Source of the DNA: Oleisolibacter albus
GTDB taxonomy: Bacteria > Pseudomonadota > Alphaproteobacteria > Azospirillales > Azospirillaceae
NCBI RefSeq assembly: GCF_003336875.1
Contig: NZ_QGNJ01000011.1
Location: forward strand, 1 to 64,000
Length of the DNA stretch: 64,000 nucleotides
Direction of reading: 5' to 3'
The notes under the pieces were generated by a model. That model worked only from the letters and a program-made list of their open reading frames with translations, did not search any database and was not told the DNA's origin. The number at the start of each line of letters is the position of its first letter. The first letter of the stretch is position 1. The position numbers and the translations under genes were made by a program. Below are positions 23,186 to 35,229 of this stretch, piece by piece.

Positions 23186-23329
23186 GTGAACCCTGTGCTG
23201 CAGTGCGATGTTACCCAGGGGTCCGACTGCGTTGACGGGATGTTCAAGGCCGTGCCTGCGCAGGTCGTGCGTCCGGGGCAGCCATTGCCCGTCTTCCGAC
23301 CCGTTCGAGCCCTATGGGGTGTCCTGTGA
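23186..23329 (+). CDS. Candidate 47-aa leader ORF overlapping the flippase start
   Basis: A GTG at 23186, preceded by AAAAAGGG, opens a 47-codon frame ending in a TGA that overlaps the ATG of the next gene (TGATG at 23327-23331). The product has no recognisable motif and two cysteines near its N-terminus. Third-position GC is lower than in neighbouring genes, which weakens the case. It could be a coupling leader peptide or chance. Confidence 0.25.
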   Translation: MNPVLQCDVTQGSDCVDGMFKAVPAQVVRPGQPLPVFRPVRALWGVL

Positions 23330-24816
23330 TGCCACGTCTGCCCGTCCGCAGCAGCAATCGCGCCGCCGCCGCCCGCAATCTCGTCTGGGTGGCGCTGGAA
23401 AGCGGGGGCGTCTCGCTGATCAGCTTCGCCACGCTCCTGATCCTGGCCCGGCTGATCGGGCCCCAGGAGTTCGGCGTGGCCGGACTGGCCCTCAGCATCG
23501 TGCTTCTGCTCTATGCGGCGGTGGAGATGCTGTTCCATGACGCGCTGGTGCAACGCCCCGACCTGGACGCTGCCCATGCCGACAGTGCCTTCTGGACCAG
23601 TGTTGGTGCCGGCGTGGCGCTGATGTCCGGCTGTTGGCTGGCCGGGCCGGCACTGGAGCAGTCTTTCGCCGCGCCGGGACTGGCTCCCGTTCTGGGCGTC
23701 ATGTCGCTCTGCCTGCCTTTCGCCGGAGTCAATGGGGTGCTGGCGGCGCTGCTGCGGCGGGACCTGGCATTCAAGCGTGTGGCGACCCGGTCCCTGGCGG
23801 GCCGGATGGCCGGCGCGGTGGCTGGTCTGGTCCTGGCTCTCACCGGCTTCGGCGTTTGGGCCCTGGTGGCGCAGCAGGTGGCGATGACGGCCGGATCGGC
23901 CCTGGCGCTTTGTCTGCATCCGCCACACCGCCTGCAGCTGCGTGTCAGCCAACGACATTTACTGGAGTTGCTGCGCTTCGCTTTGCCAGCCTTCACCGCC
24001 GGTTTCCTCTGGCAGGCCAATCTGCGTCTGTTCGTGCTGGCAGCGGGCTTGATACTGGGCACTACGGCGGTGGGCTATCTCACCGTGGCCATGCGCGTCG
24101 TCGACACGGCACGCGGCCTCTTGGGATCGGCCCTGCACCAACTGGCACTGCCGCTGTTCGCGCGCCGCCAAAGTGATCGTGCGGCCCTGGTGCGCGGCTT
24201 CCGCGAGGCCACCGAACTGGCCGCCCTGGTGACCCAGCCGCTGTTCGCCGGCCTGTTCGCCCTGGCGCCGGAGGTGGTGGCCGTCTGCCTCGGCTCGGTC
24301 TGGGAACCGTCCGTGCCGCTGATCCGCGTGCTGTGTGTCGTCGCCATGGTGCAGTTGTTGCGCCAGTTCGGCACAGTGGCCCTGACCGCGGTGGGCCGAC
24401 CTGGCCTGCTGGCCTGGCAGAATGTGCTGGGGCTGGCGGTCAGCCTTGGCCTGCTGCTCCTGGCTGGCCCCTATGGAGCCCTGGCGGCCATGTTGGCCTG
24501 GGCGGCCCGATTCGTGGCCGTTGTCCCGTTCAATGCCCTGGTGGTGTCCCGCGTGGCCGGCATCCCGGTGTCGGACCAGATGCTGCCCGCGCTGCTGCCG
24601 GTTCTGGCCTCCGGCCTGATGGCGGCGGCGCTGATGGCCGCCCGTGCCGACAGTCCGGCATGGCTTGGCAACGCCGAGGCCATCCTGCTGCTGACCCTGG
24701 TCGGGTCGGTCCTCTATATCATGATGGTGGGGCTGGTCGATCGGGGGCCATTAACCCGGCTTCTTGGCTTCGTTCGCAGCGCACTGGGACCCCGCCGTCC
24801 CCTCGCGGCCGAATAA
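23329..24816 (+). CDS. Wzx-like oligosaccharide flippase (MOP superfamily)
   Basis: A 495-aa polytopic membrane protein of the polysaccharide biosynthesis/flippase family with about 12-14 helices. The N-terminus contains A-R-N-L-V-W-V-A-L-E-S, then L-I-L-A-R-L-I-G-P-Q-E-F-G-V-A-G-L-A, which is the helix 1-2 pattern of Wzx/LPS exporters. These flip undecaprenyl-linked sugars across the inner membrane. No glycosyltransferase or polymerase gene adjoins it, so the glycan is unknown. The ATG at 23329 follows GGGGTG; another ATG lies five codons upstream. Confidence 0.85.
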   Translation: MPRLPVRSSNRAAAARNLVWVALESGGVSLISFATLLILARLIGPQEFGVAGLALSIVLLLYAAVEMLFHDALVQRPDLDAAHADSAFWTSVGAGVALMSGCWLAGPALEQSFAAPGLAPVLGVMSLCLPFAGVNGVLAALLRRDLAFKRVATRSLAGRMAGAVAGLVLALTGFGVWALVAQQVAMTAGSALALCLHPPHRLQLRVSQRHLLELLRFALPAFTAGFLWQANLRLFVLAAGLILGTTAVGYLTVAMRVVDTARGLLGSALHQLALPLFARRQSDRAALVRGFREATELAALVTQPLFAGLFALAPEVVAVCLGSVWEPSVPLIRVLCVVAMVQLLRQFGTVALTAVGRPGLLAWQNVLGLAVSLGLLLLAGPYGALAAMLAWAARFVAVVPFNALVVSRVAGIPVSDQMLPALLPVLASGLMAAALMAARADSPAWLGNAEAILLLTLVGSVLYIMMVGLVDRGPLTRLLGFVRSALGPRRPLAAE

Positions 24817-24874
24817 CGCGCCCCGACAGTGCCTCTACCCGGCGCAGCATCTTGCCGCACCGCAGCAAGCGGCA

Positions 24875-25210
24875 TCAGACTGTTTGGGCCTCGGCGGCCT
24901 TGGTTTCGGTGCGGGGTAGGCGGCCCTTCCAGACGGCCAGACAATCCTCGGCGGTGCTGCCGGAGCCGATCTCGTACCAGCCACGCCGGTCATTGAACAG
25001 CAGCCGATAGGTGCCGCGCCGATCACGTTCGAAGCGGAACACCGGACGCTCCAGATTGGGGAAGCGGACCACCAGCCGGTCGAAGTCCGGGCCGGAGCTG
25101 CGCTCCACCGCTTCCCATAGGCCGCGGGCCAGTTTCGGCTGGGCGACCGTGTTCCACTCGGCCAGGTCGGCAGGGGTGAAACGGGCGGTGGTAAAGGGGA
25201 CCACGGTCAT
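24875..25210 (-). CDS. Conserved-looking hypothetical protein
   Basis: An acidic-basic soluble protein of 111 aa starting M-T-V-V-P-F-T-T-A-R-F. No signal peptide or membrane helix is seen and no family was recognised. Aromatic-rich segments (F-R-F-E-R-D-R-R-G-T-Y-R-L-L-F-N-D and R-R-G-W-Y-E-I-G) suggest a beta-sheet fold. The ATG at 25210 is preferred over one 18 codons upstream, whose leader is Gln/His-rich. It diverges from the ATP synthase operon. Confidence 0.6.
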   Translation of the reverse strand: MTVVPFTTARFTPADLAEWNTVAQPKLARGLWEAVERSSGPDFDRLVVRFPNLERPVFRFERDRRGTYRLLFNDRRGWYEIGSGSTAEDCLAVWKGRLPRTETKAAEAQTV

Positions 25211-25371
25211 GGCGAAGGGACCATCCGGCAAGAGGTGTTGCTGTGGACCACAGTGCGGCTGCAAGGATTAAGGGGCGCTTAAGGCGGAGGGCAGAACAGC
25301 GTCCCGCCGTCATGTCGAATGGATAGGTCGGGGCCAGTGGGCGGTGCCACGCCGCACTCCTCCGCCAGTGC

Positions 25372-25387
25372 TCCGGATGCATCCGGA
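25372..25387. promoter_or_regulatory. Perfect 16-bp palindrome in the atp upstream region
   Basis: TCCGGATGCATCCGGA is fully self-complementary and lies about 165 bp before the atpH start, in the region that must hold the operon promoter. It may be a protein-binding site; no regulator can be named. Confidence 0.4.
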
Positions 25388-25550
25388 TTTCACGGTTCGC
25401 GTGCGGTTCGGGCCTGTGTTGCAGTTGCACCGCCGCGGCCTCTGTGTTACATGCTCGCTCGCTCAACGCCGGGGGGGTCCCTCCCCGGAGTGCCCGATTA
25501 TTGCTAAAGTCCTGAAATCATTCAGGTCTGCGGACAAACCGAGGTTCCAG

Positions 25551-26110
25551 GTGGCTGCCGAAGGAACAGGCGTATCCGGACTTGCGGCGCGATATGCGAC
25601 CGCGCTGTTCGACCTAGCGGACGAGGGGAAGGTTCTGGACCCGACGGCCCAGGATCTGGCCACTCTGAGGCAGATGTTGGCCGAAAGCGCCGATCTCCGG
25701 CGTCTGGTCTCCAGCCCGCTGCTCACCCGCGAAGAGCAGGGCCGTGCCATTGGTGCGGTGCTGCAGGCGGCCGGGATGGGGGATCTGGTCCGCAAGTTTG
25801 TCGGTCTGGTGGCGCAAAACCGTCGCCTGTTCTCCCTGCCGGGCATGATCGACGGATATCTGCGTAAGCTGGCGCTGCGGCGTGGTCAGGAGACTGCCTT
25901 CGTTGTGGCGGCGCGGCCGCTGTCGCCGGATCAGCTGGCGGCTGTGACCGGCGCGCTGCGCCAATCCATGGGCGCCAAGGTGGCCGTCGATGTGAGCGTG
26001 GATCCCGCGCTGATCGGGGGCATGATCGTTAAGGTCGGATCGCGCATGATCGACAGCTCCGTGCGCACGAAGCTGACCAAGCTGAAACTCGCCATGAAAG
26101 GGGTTGGATA

Positions 26111-26111
<1 letters not shown>
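25551..26111 (+). CDS. atpH: ATP synthase F1 delta subunit
   Basis: A 186-aa stator protein linking the F1 head to the peripheral stalk of ATP synthase. The N-terminal helical domain reads [13 protein letters not shown]; the C-terminal region carries [21 protein letters not shown], the classic delta/OSCP ending. A GTG at 25551 preceded by GAGG gives the standard length; upstream in-frame codons are not conserved. The stop TAA overlaps the atpA ATG (TAATG). Confidence 0.95.
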
Positions 26112-27640
<1,529 letters not shown>

Positions 27641-27687
27641 TCGGACAAGACCCGATCCCACGGGCTGTGTGAAAGCGTAGGGCCGTC

Positions 27688-28572
27688 ATGCCGAGCTTGA
27701 AGGACATCCGAAACCGGATTGCCAGCGTCAAGTCGACGCAGAAAATTACCTCCGCCCTGAAACTGGTCGCGGCGAGCAAGCTCCGCCGCGCCCAGGAGCA
27801 GGTGGAGGCCGGCCGGCCCTATGCCGAGCGCATGGGTCGGATGCTGGGGTCTCTGGCCGCCAATGTGGCGGCAGGGGCCGGCGGTCCGCGTCTGATGGCG
27901 GGCACGGGCTCCGACAAGGTCCACCTGCTGGTGGTCATGACTGCGGACCGCGGTCTGGCCGGCGGCTTCAACAGTTCTATCGTCCGCGCCACCAAGCGCT
28001 CCATCGTCCAGCTTCAGGGCGAGGGCAAGACGGTGAAGCTGCTGACCGTGGGCCGCAAGGGCCGCGACGTGCTGCGCCGCGAGTTCCCGACGCTGATCGT
28101 CGCCTCCTTCGAGGAGGTGGGCAAGCGCCGGCTGTCCTTCGCCGATGCGGACCGCGTCGCCACCAAGATCCTGGAGATGTTCGAGGCCGGCGAGTTCGAC
28201 GTGGCCACGATGATCTTCAACAAGTTCAAGTCGGCCATCACCCAGGTGGTGACGCATCAGCAGATCGTGCCCTTTGCCGCGCCGGAAGCGCAGGCGGCGG
28301 CCTCGACCGAGGCCAAGCCCGTCTACGAGTTCGAGCCGAGCGAAGAGAGTATCCTGGCCGATCTGCTGCCGCGCAATCTGGCCGTCCAGATCTACTCGGC
28401 GCTGCTCGACAGCGCGGCATCGTTCTTCGGCGCGCAGATGACCGCCATGGACAATGCGACCCGGAATGCCGGCGACATGATCAAGAAGTTGACTCTGGTC
28501 TACAACCGCACGCGCCAGGCCTCGATCACCAAAGAGCTGATCGAGATCATTTCCGGCGCCGAGGCGGTGTAA
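27688..28572 (+). CDS. atpG: ATP synthase F1 gamma subunit
   Basis: A 294-aa central rotor shaft. The N-terminus [20 protein letters not shown] and the C-terminus [16 protein letters not shown], both forming the coiled coil inside the alpha3beta3 head, are conserved. [11 protein letters not shown] marks the central fold. It stands third in atpHAGDC with short gaps, so one transcript is expected. Confidence 0.97.
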   Translation: MPSLKDIRNRIASVKSTQKITSALKLVAASKLRRAQEQVEAGRPYAERMGRMLGSLAANVAAGAGGPRLMAGTGSDKVHLLVVMTADRGLAGGFNSSIVRATKRSIVQLQGEGKTVKLLTVGRKGRDVLRREFPTLIVASFEEVGKRRLSFADADRVATKILEMFEAGEFDVATMIFNKFKSAITQVVTHQQIVPFAAPEAQAAASTEAKPVYEFEPSEESILADLLPRNLAVQIYSALLDSAASFFGAQMTAMDNATRNAGDMIKKLTLVYNRTRQASITKELIEIISGAEAV

Positions 28573-30054
<1,482 letters not shown>

Positions 30055-30120
30055 GTCGGAACGGGCGGGCCTGCTACGGCGGGTCCGCCCTCCCGTCCCC
30101 GGTCCGGGGGCGGGTGTTCT

Positions 30121-30148
30121 CCCTCTCCCCCGGTGGAGAGGGTTTTTT
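30121..30148 (+). terminator. Intrinsic terminator-like hairpin between atpD and atpC
   Basis: CCCTCTCC (30121-30128) and GGAGAGGG (30135-30142) form a perfect 8-bp stem with a six-base loop, followed at once by six T. Its position, 66 bp after the atpD stop and about 80 bp before atpC, would make it a partial terminator (attenuator) inside the operon. Confidence 0.7.
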
Positions 30149-30227
30149 CTACCCGGCGCCGGCCCGGGGACTGGCCCGCGGCCGGTCTCTGTTCTGGACG
30201 GCGGGACCGAGGATTGAGGGTTGAGCC

Positions 30228-30656
30228 ATGGTCGACAAGGTTGAGTTCGAACTGGTGTCGCCGGAAAAGCTGCTGGTGTCGCAGCCGGTGTTCATGGTGG
30301 TCGTCCCCAGCGCCGATGGCATGCTGGGCGTGCTGCCCGACCACGCGCCGATGATCGTCACCATCAAGCCGGGCGTCATCGACGTCTACGACAACGACAT
30401 GACGACCATCAGCCGCCGCATCTTCGTGGCCGGCGGGTTCTGCGAGGTGACCGGTCGCCGCGTCACCGTGCTGGCCGAGGAAGCCGGTGATGTGGACACG
30501 CTGCGCGGCCTTGACCGTGCGGCCCTGGAGTCGGCGTTGCAGGCGGCCCGCGCCGAGGCCGATGCGGCCCAGAGTGAGACCGAGCGCAAGGCTGCCGAGC
30601 AGAAAGCCGCCGTGGCCCAGGCCAAGCTGGACCTTCAGGGCACCGTTCTGCACTGA
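30228..30656 (+). CDS. atpC: ATP synthase F1 epsilon subunit
   Basis: A 142-aa rotor subunit that couples gamma to the c-ring and can inhibit ATP hydrolysis. The beta-sandwich shows F-E-L-V-S-P-E-K-L-L, G-M-L-G-V-L-P-D-H-A-P and the C-terminal helices are Ala/Glu-rich (A-L-E-S-A-L-Q-A-A-R-A-E-A). It lies 173 bp after atpD, an unusually wide gap for this operon, with a terminator-like hairpin between, and has its own good ribosome site (GAGG...GAGG). A second terminator closes the operon. Confidence 0.95.
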   Translation: MVDKVEFELVSPEKLLVSQPVFMVVVPSADGMLGVLPDHAPMIVTIKPGVIDVYDNDMTTISRRIFVAGGFCEVTGRRVTVLAEEAGDVDTLRGLDRAALESALQAARAEADAAQSETERKAAEQKAAVAQAKLDLQGTVLH

Positions 30657-30684
30657 TCGCTCCTTCGCCGGGATGTGTATTCGG

Positions 30685-30716
30685 AACGGGGGCGACAACG
30701 CCCCCGTTTGTTTTTT
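30685..30716 (+). terminator. Rho-independent terminator after atpC
   Basis: AACGGGGGCG and CGCCCCCGTT pair perfectly around an ACAA loop and are followed by TG and a T run. It ends the ATP synthase operon 28 bp after the atpC stop. Confidence 0.92.
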
Positions 30717-30811
30717 GCCCTGTTGCTTTTTTTGATCTGCATCCCAATCTGGCGGAGTGCAAACCGGTCGCAGCCTGTTAAAACGAGCTGACTTCAAACT
30801 GTAACAACGGC

Positions 30812-31639
30812 ATGGCGCGGAACATGGCCTACAAGCACTGGACCATCGACGAACTCCCCTGGGACACACTGGACCCGTCCAAGGTTGCGCCGGAGACGTT
30901 GCGGGTGGCCAAGGCTGCGGCTCTGGTCGAGTACAACGGCCATATCTACGCCGAGTATCTCTGCAACGTCTTCCACGACGACCCCGAGTTCCAGCAGGTG
31001 GCCCGCGACTGGGCGGTGGAAGAGGTGCAGCATGGCGAGGCCCTGGGCCGCTGGGCCGAGCGCATCGATCCCAGCTGGAATTTTCAGGATGCGGTGAAGC
31101 GCTTCCGCGACGGCTACAAGATCGAAACCGAGCAGACCGCGTCCACACGCGGTTCCCGCTCCGGTGAACTGGTGGCCCGCTGCATCGTCGAGACCGGCAC
31201 CAGCAGCTATTATCTGGCGCTGGGCGACTCGACGGAGGAGCCGGTGTTCAAGGAGATTTGCCGTCTGATCGCGGCGGACGAGCTGCGCCACTACAAGCTG
31301 TTCTACGACTACCTCAAGCACTATCTGGAGCAGGAGAAGCTGGGCCGGCTGCAGCGCCTGTGGATCAGCCTGTCGCGCATCAATGAGACGGAGGACGACG
31401 AGCTGTCCTACGCCTATTATGCGGCCAACCACTGGACTCGTCCCTATGACCGGGCGGAGAACTACAGCGAATATACCCGCTTGGCCTACAGCTATTACCG
31501 CCCGCAGCATCTCGACCGCATGGTGGCCATGGTGTTCAAGGCCAGTGGTCTGAAGCCTCAGGGCTGGCTGCATGATATGGCGGCCAAGTTCGCCTATAAC
31601 CGCATGCGCAAGCGTGCCGAAGGCAGGCTGGCGGCCTGA
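30812..31639 (+). CDS. Ferritin-like (di-iron) domain protein
   Basis: A 275-aa all-helical protein. Two E-x-x-H-type motifs (V-E-E-V-Q-H-G-E and A-A-D-E-L-R-H-Y-K) and two further carboxylates fit a four-helix di-iron bundle of the ferritin-like superfamily. No signal peptide or membrane segment is seen. Function within the superfamily (oxidase, hydroxylase, peroxide scavenging) is not clear. Met5 (30824) is an alternative start. The gene is separated from atpC by a terminator, so it has its own promoter. Confidence 0.75.
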   Translation: MARNMAYKHWTIDELPWDTLDPSKVAPETLRVAKAAALVEYNGHIYAEYLCNVFHDDPEFQQVARDWAVEEVQHGEALGRWAERIDPSWNFQDAVKRFRDGYKIETEQTASTRGSRSGELVARCIVETGTSSYYLALGDSTEEPVFKEICRLIAADELRHYKLFYDYLKHYLEQEKLGRLQRLWISLSRINETEDDELSYAYYAANHWTRPYDRAENYSEYTRLAYSYYRPQHLDRMVAMVFKASGLKPQGWLHDMAAKFAYNRMRKRAEGRLAA

Positions 31640-31657
31640 TATCGGCGGTCAGGACAG

Positions 31658-31680
31658 AGGCCCCGGTCCCGGGGTCTTTC
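31658..31680 (+). terminator. Weak terminator candidate after ferritin-like gene
   Basis: GGCCCCGG and CCGGGGTC pair around a two-base centre and are followed only by TTTC. The stem is strong but the T tract is short, so termination may be partial. Confidence 0.35.
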
Positions 31681-31768
31681 CCGCTTGCTGCCGCCTGCGC
31701 CCACCGCCACAGTGTGAACCCGGCAGCGGCATGACGTCATGCCGCTGGGAGCCGGCGGGGGCGTATCC

Positions 31769-32779
31769 ATGGCACTCCTGGGAGTCTTGCGCCGCTGGGC
31801 GCGGCGGATCACGGCGGCCAATGCTGCGCCGGTCGCAGCACCGTCGGCGCCCCTCCCGTTGGCCCCACCCGCCGGCGGACTGGCTCTGGCTTTGCAGGGG
31901 GGCGGCGCCTTCGGTGCCTTCACCTGGGGCGTGCTGGAGCGGTTGCTGGAGGAGCGGGCCTTCCAGCCATTGGGCCTGACCGGGGCCAGTGCCGGCGCGG
32001 TCAATGCCGTGGCGCTCGCCACCGGCTGGGCTGCGGGCGGAGCCGAGGGTGCGCGCGACCGCCTGGCCCGCATCTGGACACGGGTCGGTACCGCCGGCAG
32101 CGGCCTGCTGGGATTGGACCTGCCGGGGGCCGGTTTGGCCCGGAGCGTTGGTTCCACCGCCTTCCGACTCACCTCCCGTCTGTTGTCGCCCTATCAGCTC
32201 AATCCGCTGAACCTCAATCCCCTGCGCACCATTCTGGAGGAGGAGCTGGACTTCACCGCCCTGCGCCGCGCCGACGCGCCTCGGGTGGTCATCTCCACCA
32301 CCCGGGTCCGTGATGGCAGGCCCCGCCTGTTCGACAATGACGACATCGATCTTGACGCACTGCTGGCTTCCACCACCCTGCCCATGCTGCACCGGGCGGT
32401 GGAGATCGGGGGCGAGGCGTACTGGGATGGTGGCTTCACCCTGAATCCGCCGATCCGGCCGCTGCTGCCGGCCGGCTCTCCCATCCTGCTGGTGCAGGCT
32501 CTGCCCGTCGGGAGCGGCGAAACACCGGTTACCGCTCCGGCAATCCAGGCCCGTCTCAGCCAGATCGTCTTCAGCCGGGCGCTGGAGGATGAATATGAGC
32601 GGGCCGACGAGTCACTGGCCCGTCTGGGCCGCGCCGGCGCCCTGCAACGGCTGGCCATCGATGCCCATGCGGCGGCGGCCCTGGGGGCCGACGGGCTGCG
32701 CGCCGATCTGGAGCATCTCATCGCCCTGAAGTCCCTCGGCAGGGCTCAGGCCGAGTCCTGGCTGGCCGTCCATGGCTGA
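31769..32779 (+). CDS. Patatin-like phospholipase (soluble)
   Basis: A protein of about 336 aa. It has the complete patatin set: oxyanion loop L-Q-G-G-G-A-F-G-A-F, nucleophile elbow G-A-S-A-G-A-V-N-A, and the dyad aspartate in Y-W-D-G-G-F-T-L-N-P. The first 30 residues are basic and Ala-rich but not a clear signal peptide. Bacterial relatives hydrolyse acyl chains of phospholipids or polyhydroxyalkanoate-linked substrates. The ATG at 31769 was chosen over one ten codons upstream because of the GC-rich purine tract before it. This is the second patatin in the window and, unlike the first, has no membrane domain. Confidence 0.85.
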   Translation: MALLGVLRRWARRITAANAAPVAAPSAPLPLAPPAGGLALALQGGGAFGAFTWGVLERLLEERAFQPLGLTGASAGAVNAVALATGWAAGGAEGARDRLARIWTRVGTAGSGLLGLDLPGAGLARSVGSTAFRLTSRLLSPYQLNPLNLNPLRTILEEELDFTALRRADAPRVVISTTRVRDGRPRLFDNDDIDLDALLASTTLPMLHRAVEIGGEAYWDGGFTLNPPIRPLLPAGSPILLVQALPVGSGETPVTAPAIQARLSQIVFSRALEDEYERADESLARLGRAGALQRLAIDAHAAAALGADGLRADLEHLIALKSLGRAQAESWLAVHG

Positions 32780-32895
32780 TCCGCGGCGCCGCGGCCCGGG
32801 CATCGTCGCCTCTTTCGTCTCCGCCTCTTGCGTTCTGGCTGCGGCTGACCACCTTTGCACGATCCTTAGTGGTTCTCGGCGCGGGAGTAGGGTCA

Positions 32896-34044
32896 ATGGG
32901 CGTGGGGCGGTTTCTGGCGGTGCTGGGGGTTCTGCTGCTGGCCAGGCCCGGTCTCGGGCTGGCGGAGGAAGGGCAACCGGTCTCCGCCGGCGGGCTGGAG
33001 GCCGAGCTGGAGCTGATCCGCAGCCACAACGGCGTACCGGCCCTGGGGGCCGCCATCGTCCATGCCGATGGCCGTGTCGAGGTGGCCGCCACCGGCCTGC
33101 GCCGCCGCGGCCAGCCTGATCGGGTGACGGCGGATGACCTCTGGCATATCGGCTCCAACACCAAGGCGATGACGGCGGTCCTGGCGGCGCGGCTGGTGGA
33201 GCAGGGCCGCATCGGCTGGGACACCACGCTGGCGGAGGTCTTTCCCGACCTTGCCGCCGCCATGCAGCCGGCCTGGGCACCGGTGACGCTGGAGATGCTG
33301 CTGGGCATGCGGGCCGGTGTGCCGGAGGACATTTCCCGCCTGTCGGTCTGGGCCGATTTCTGGCGCAACGACCGGCCCCTGCCGGACCTGCGTCTGGCCC
33401 TGGTGCGGGAGGTGACGGGGGCGAGCCCGGTCACGCCACCGGGCAGTGCCTGGGCTTACTCCAATGCCAGCTACGTCATGGCCGGGGCCATGCTGGAGCG
33501 CCGTACCGACCGCAGCTGGGAGGACCTCATGCGCACGGAGCTGTTCCAGCCGCTGGGGCTGGACAGCGCCGGCTTCGGTGCCCCGACCGGCGGCGACCAG
33601 CCCTGGGGCCATCAGGCCGGCCTGCTGTCGCGGCTGACCGGCGTCACGCCCATGGATCCGGCCGGCGGCAAGGCCGACAATCCGCCGGCCCTTGGCCCGG
33701 CCGGGACGGTACACCTGTCCCTGCGCGACTATGGCCGCTTCCTGAAGCGGGTGCTGGACGGGGCCGATGGCAAGGACGACTTCCTCGGCGCCGACAGCTG
33801 GCGCCGGCTGCTGACGCCAGGCCTATCCGACTATGCCCTGGGTTGGGGCGTGCGCAGGCCCGACTGGGCCGGCGGCCGGCCGGCCTATGGCCATGCCGGA
33901 TCGAACACGCTGTGGATGCTGACGGCGCGGGTGGTGCCGGGCCGCGGCTATGCCATGGCCTTGGCCACCAATGTGGGCGGTTCCGCCGGCGAAGCAGCTA
34001 CGGCGGAGGGCATGGACCGTCTGCGCCTGCTGCGTCAGCCGTAA
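32896..34044 (+). CDS. Exported serine hydrolase, beta-lactamase/D-Ala-D-Ala peptidase family
   Basis: A 382-aa protein with an N-terminal signal peptide (F-L-A-V-L-G-V-L-L-L-A-R-P-G-L-G-L-A). The Ser-x-x-Lys motif is S-N-T-K, the second motif Y-S-N (in W-A-Y-S-N-A-S-Y), and the third H-A-G (in Y-G-H-A-G-S-N). This is the class C beta-lactamase-like serine hydrolase group (Beta-lactamase Pfam family), which mostly contains peptidases and esterases rather than resistance enzymes. A GTAGGG ribosome site precedes the ATG at 32896. Substrate unknown; likely periplasmic. Confidence 0.85.
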   Translation: MGVGRFLAVLGVLLLARPGLGLAEEGQPVSAGGLEAELELIRSHNGVPALGAAIVHADGRVEVAATGLRRRGQPDRVTADDLWHIGSNTKAMTAVLAARLVEQGRIGWDTTLAEVFPDLAAAMQPAWAPVTLEMLLGMRAGVPEDISRLSVWADFWRNDRPLPDLRLALVREVTGASPVTPPGSAWAYSNASYVMAGAMLERRTDRSWEDLMRTELFQPLGLDSAGFGAPTGGDQPWGHQAGLLSRLTGVTPMDPAGGKADNPPALGPAGTVHLSLRDYGRFLKRVLDGADGKDDFLGADSWRRLLTPGLSDYALGWGVRRPDWAGGRPAYGHAGSNTLWMLTARVVPGRGYAMALATNVGGSAGEAATAEGMDRLRLLRQP

Positions 34045-34089
34045 CTGCCTGGCAAGCCTCCGGGGTGGGATCGGCCCCGGTCCGGGCCG

Positions 34090-34563
34090 TCAGCCCGGTA
34101 TGGCCAGCGGGCGGAACTCCGCCACCACGGATTCGTAGATGGCGCGTTTGAACGGCACGATCAGCCCGACCAGATCCTCCACCGGGACCCAGCGCCAGGC
34201 ATCGAACTCGGGATGCTCGGTTTCCAGGTTGATGTCGGCATCCCGGCCCAGGAAGCGGCAGCAGAACCATTTCTGCTCCTGCCCGGCGAAGCGCTTCATC
34301 CAGCCCTTGCGCTGCAGCTCCGGCGGGAACTCGTACCGCAGCCAGCCCGCCGTTTCGCCGAGCACCGCCACCCGGGCGGTGCCGATCTCCTCCTCCAGTT
34401 CGCGCAGGGCCGCGGTACGCGGGTCCTCACCCGGGTCGATGCCACCCTGCGGCATCTGCCAGGCATCGGGCGTGTCCTTGCGCCGCCCGACCCAGGCCAG
34501 TCCGGCCCGGTTCAGCAGCATGATGCCCACATTGCGGCGGTAGGGAAGGGGCGCATCGGTCAT
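34090..34563 (-). CDS. rppH: RNA pyrophosphohydrolase (Nudix)
   Basis: A 157-aa Nudix enzyme that removes pyrophosphate from the 5' end of mRNA to trigger decay. It begins with P-Y-R-R-N-V-G-I-M-L-L-N and has the Nudix box G-G-I-D-P-G-E-D-P-x8-E-L-x-E-E-I-G at about residues 42-64. W-Q-M-P-Q-G-G and the trailing K-W-F-C-C-R-F fit the RppH subfamily. The ATG at 34563 is family-typical. It converges on the serine hydrolase. Confidence 0.92.
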   Translation of the reverse strand: MTDAPLPYRRNVGIMLLNRAGLAWVGRRKDTPDAWQMPQGGIDPGEDPRTAALRELEEEIGTARVAVLGETAGWLRYEFPPELQRKGWMKRFAGQEQKWFCCRFLGRDADINLETEHPEFDAWRWVPVEDLVGLIVPFKRAIYESVVAEFRPLAIPG

Positions 34564-34672
34564 CAACGCGGGTCCAATCAGGTGCAGAGGGCAGGCCACG
34601 GGGCCGGCGGTCGTGGGAGTGGTGAGGGGATGGGCACCAGTGCCCATCCCCACCCGCAGTGTAGTCCGCGCC

Positions 34673-34981
34673 TCAGCCGTGATCCACCAGATGGGTGCCG
34701 TGGGTCACGGCGGCGCCAGCGCGCAGGGCCGCCGCCAGGAAGGTGGTTTCCGCCATTTCCTGCTCGGTGGCGCCGGCGGCCAGGGCCGCCTTGCGGTGGA
34801 TCTCCAGGCAATAGGGGCACTGGGTGGTCAGGGCCACGGCCAGGGCCATCAGCTCCTTGTATTTCCGGGGGATGGCCCCGTCGGCCAGGGCGGCCTGGTC
34901 GAAGGCCTTGAACGCCTCCATGGCCTCCGGTGCCAATTTGCCCAGCGTGCCCAGCTTCTTGATGTTCTGCATGTCGTACAT
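34673..34981 (-). CDS. AhpD-like carboxymuconolactone decarboxylase family protein
   Basis: A 102-aa protein of the CMD/AhpD fold. The redox motif C-P-Y-C-L-E-I-H matches the AhpD type, with the catalytic Cys-x-x-Cys and downstream His, so a thiol-dependent peroxidase or disulfide reductase activity is likely. The ATG at 34981 gives M-Y-D-M-Q-N-I-K-K-L; the long upstream extension is not protein-like. It diverges from the indolepyruvate oxidoreductase gene across 353 bp. Confidence 0.85.
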   Translation of the reverse strand: MYDMQNIKKLGTLGKLAPEAMEAFKAFDQAALADGAIPRKYKELMALAVALTTQCPYCLEIHRKAALAAGATEQEMAETTFLAAALRAGAAVTHGTHLVDHG

Positions 34982-35229
34982 CGGCGTGTCCTCCAGGGTT
35001 GTTCCTCCGGCCGTATCCGTCGCCGGCCAGTTGTCCACAGTGGCCGGGACCGGGGGAGCCGCCAACCCCGTCTTTCGCCAGCCCGGAGACCACCGGACGC
35101 ACATCTGCGATCCCGGCAGAGGCGCTGGAATCAGCGCTGCGGCGCAAAGCCGCACCGCAGCAGCAATATATCGGATCATTGCACCGGATTTTTGCACGAT
35201 CCACGACGGTTGCTGCGCTGCTTCGGACT

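Noticed and set aside
32896-34044. Antibiotic-resistance beta-lactamase
   Set aside because: Motifs fit the broad serine hydrolase group; nothing points to a resistance enzyme.
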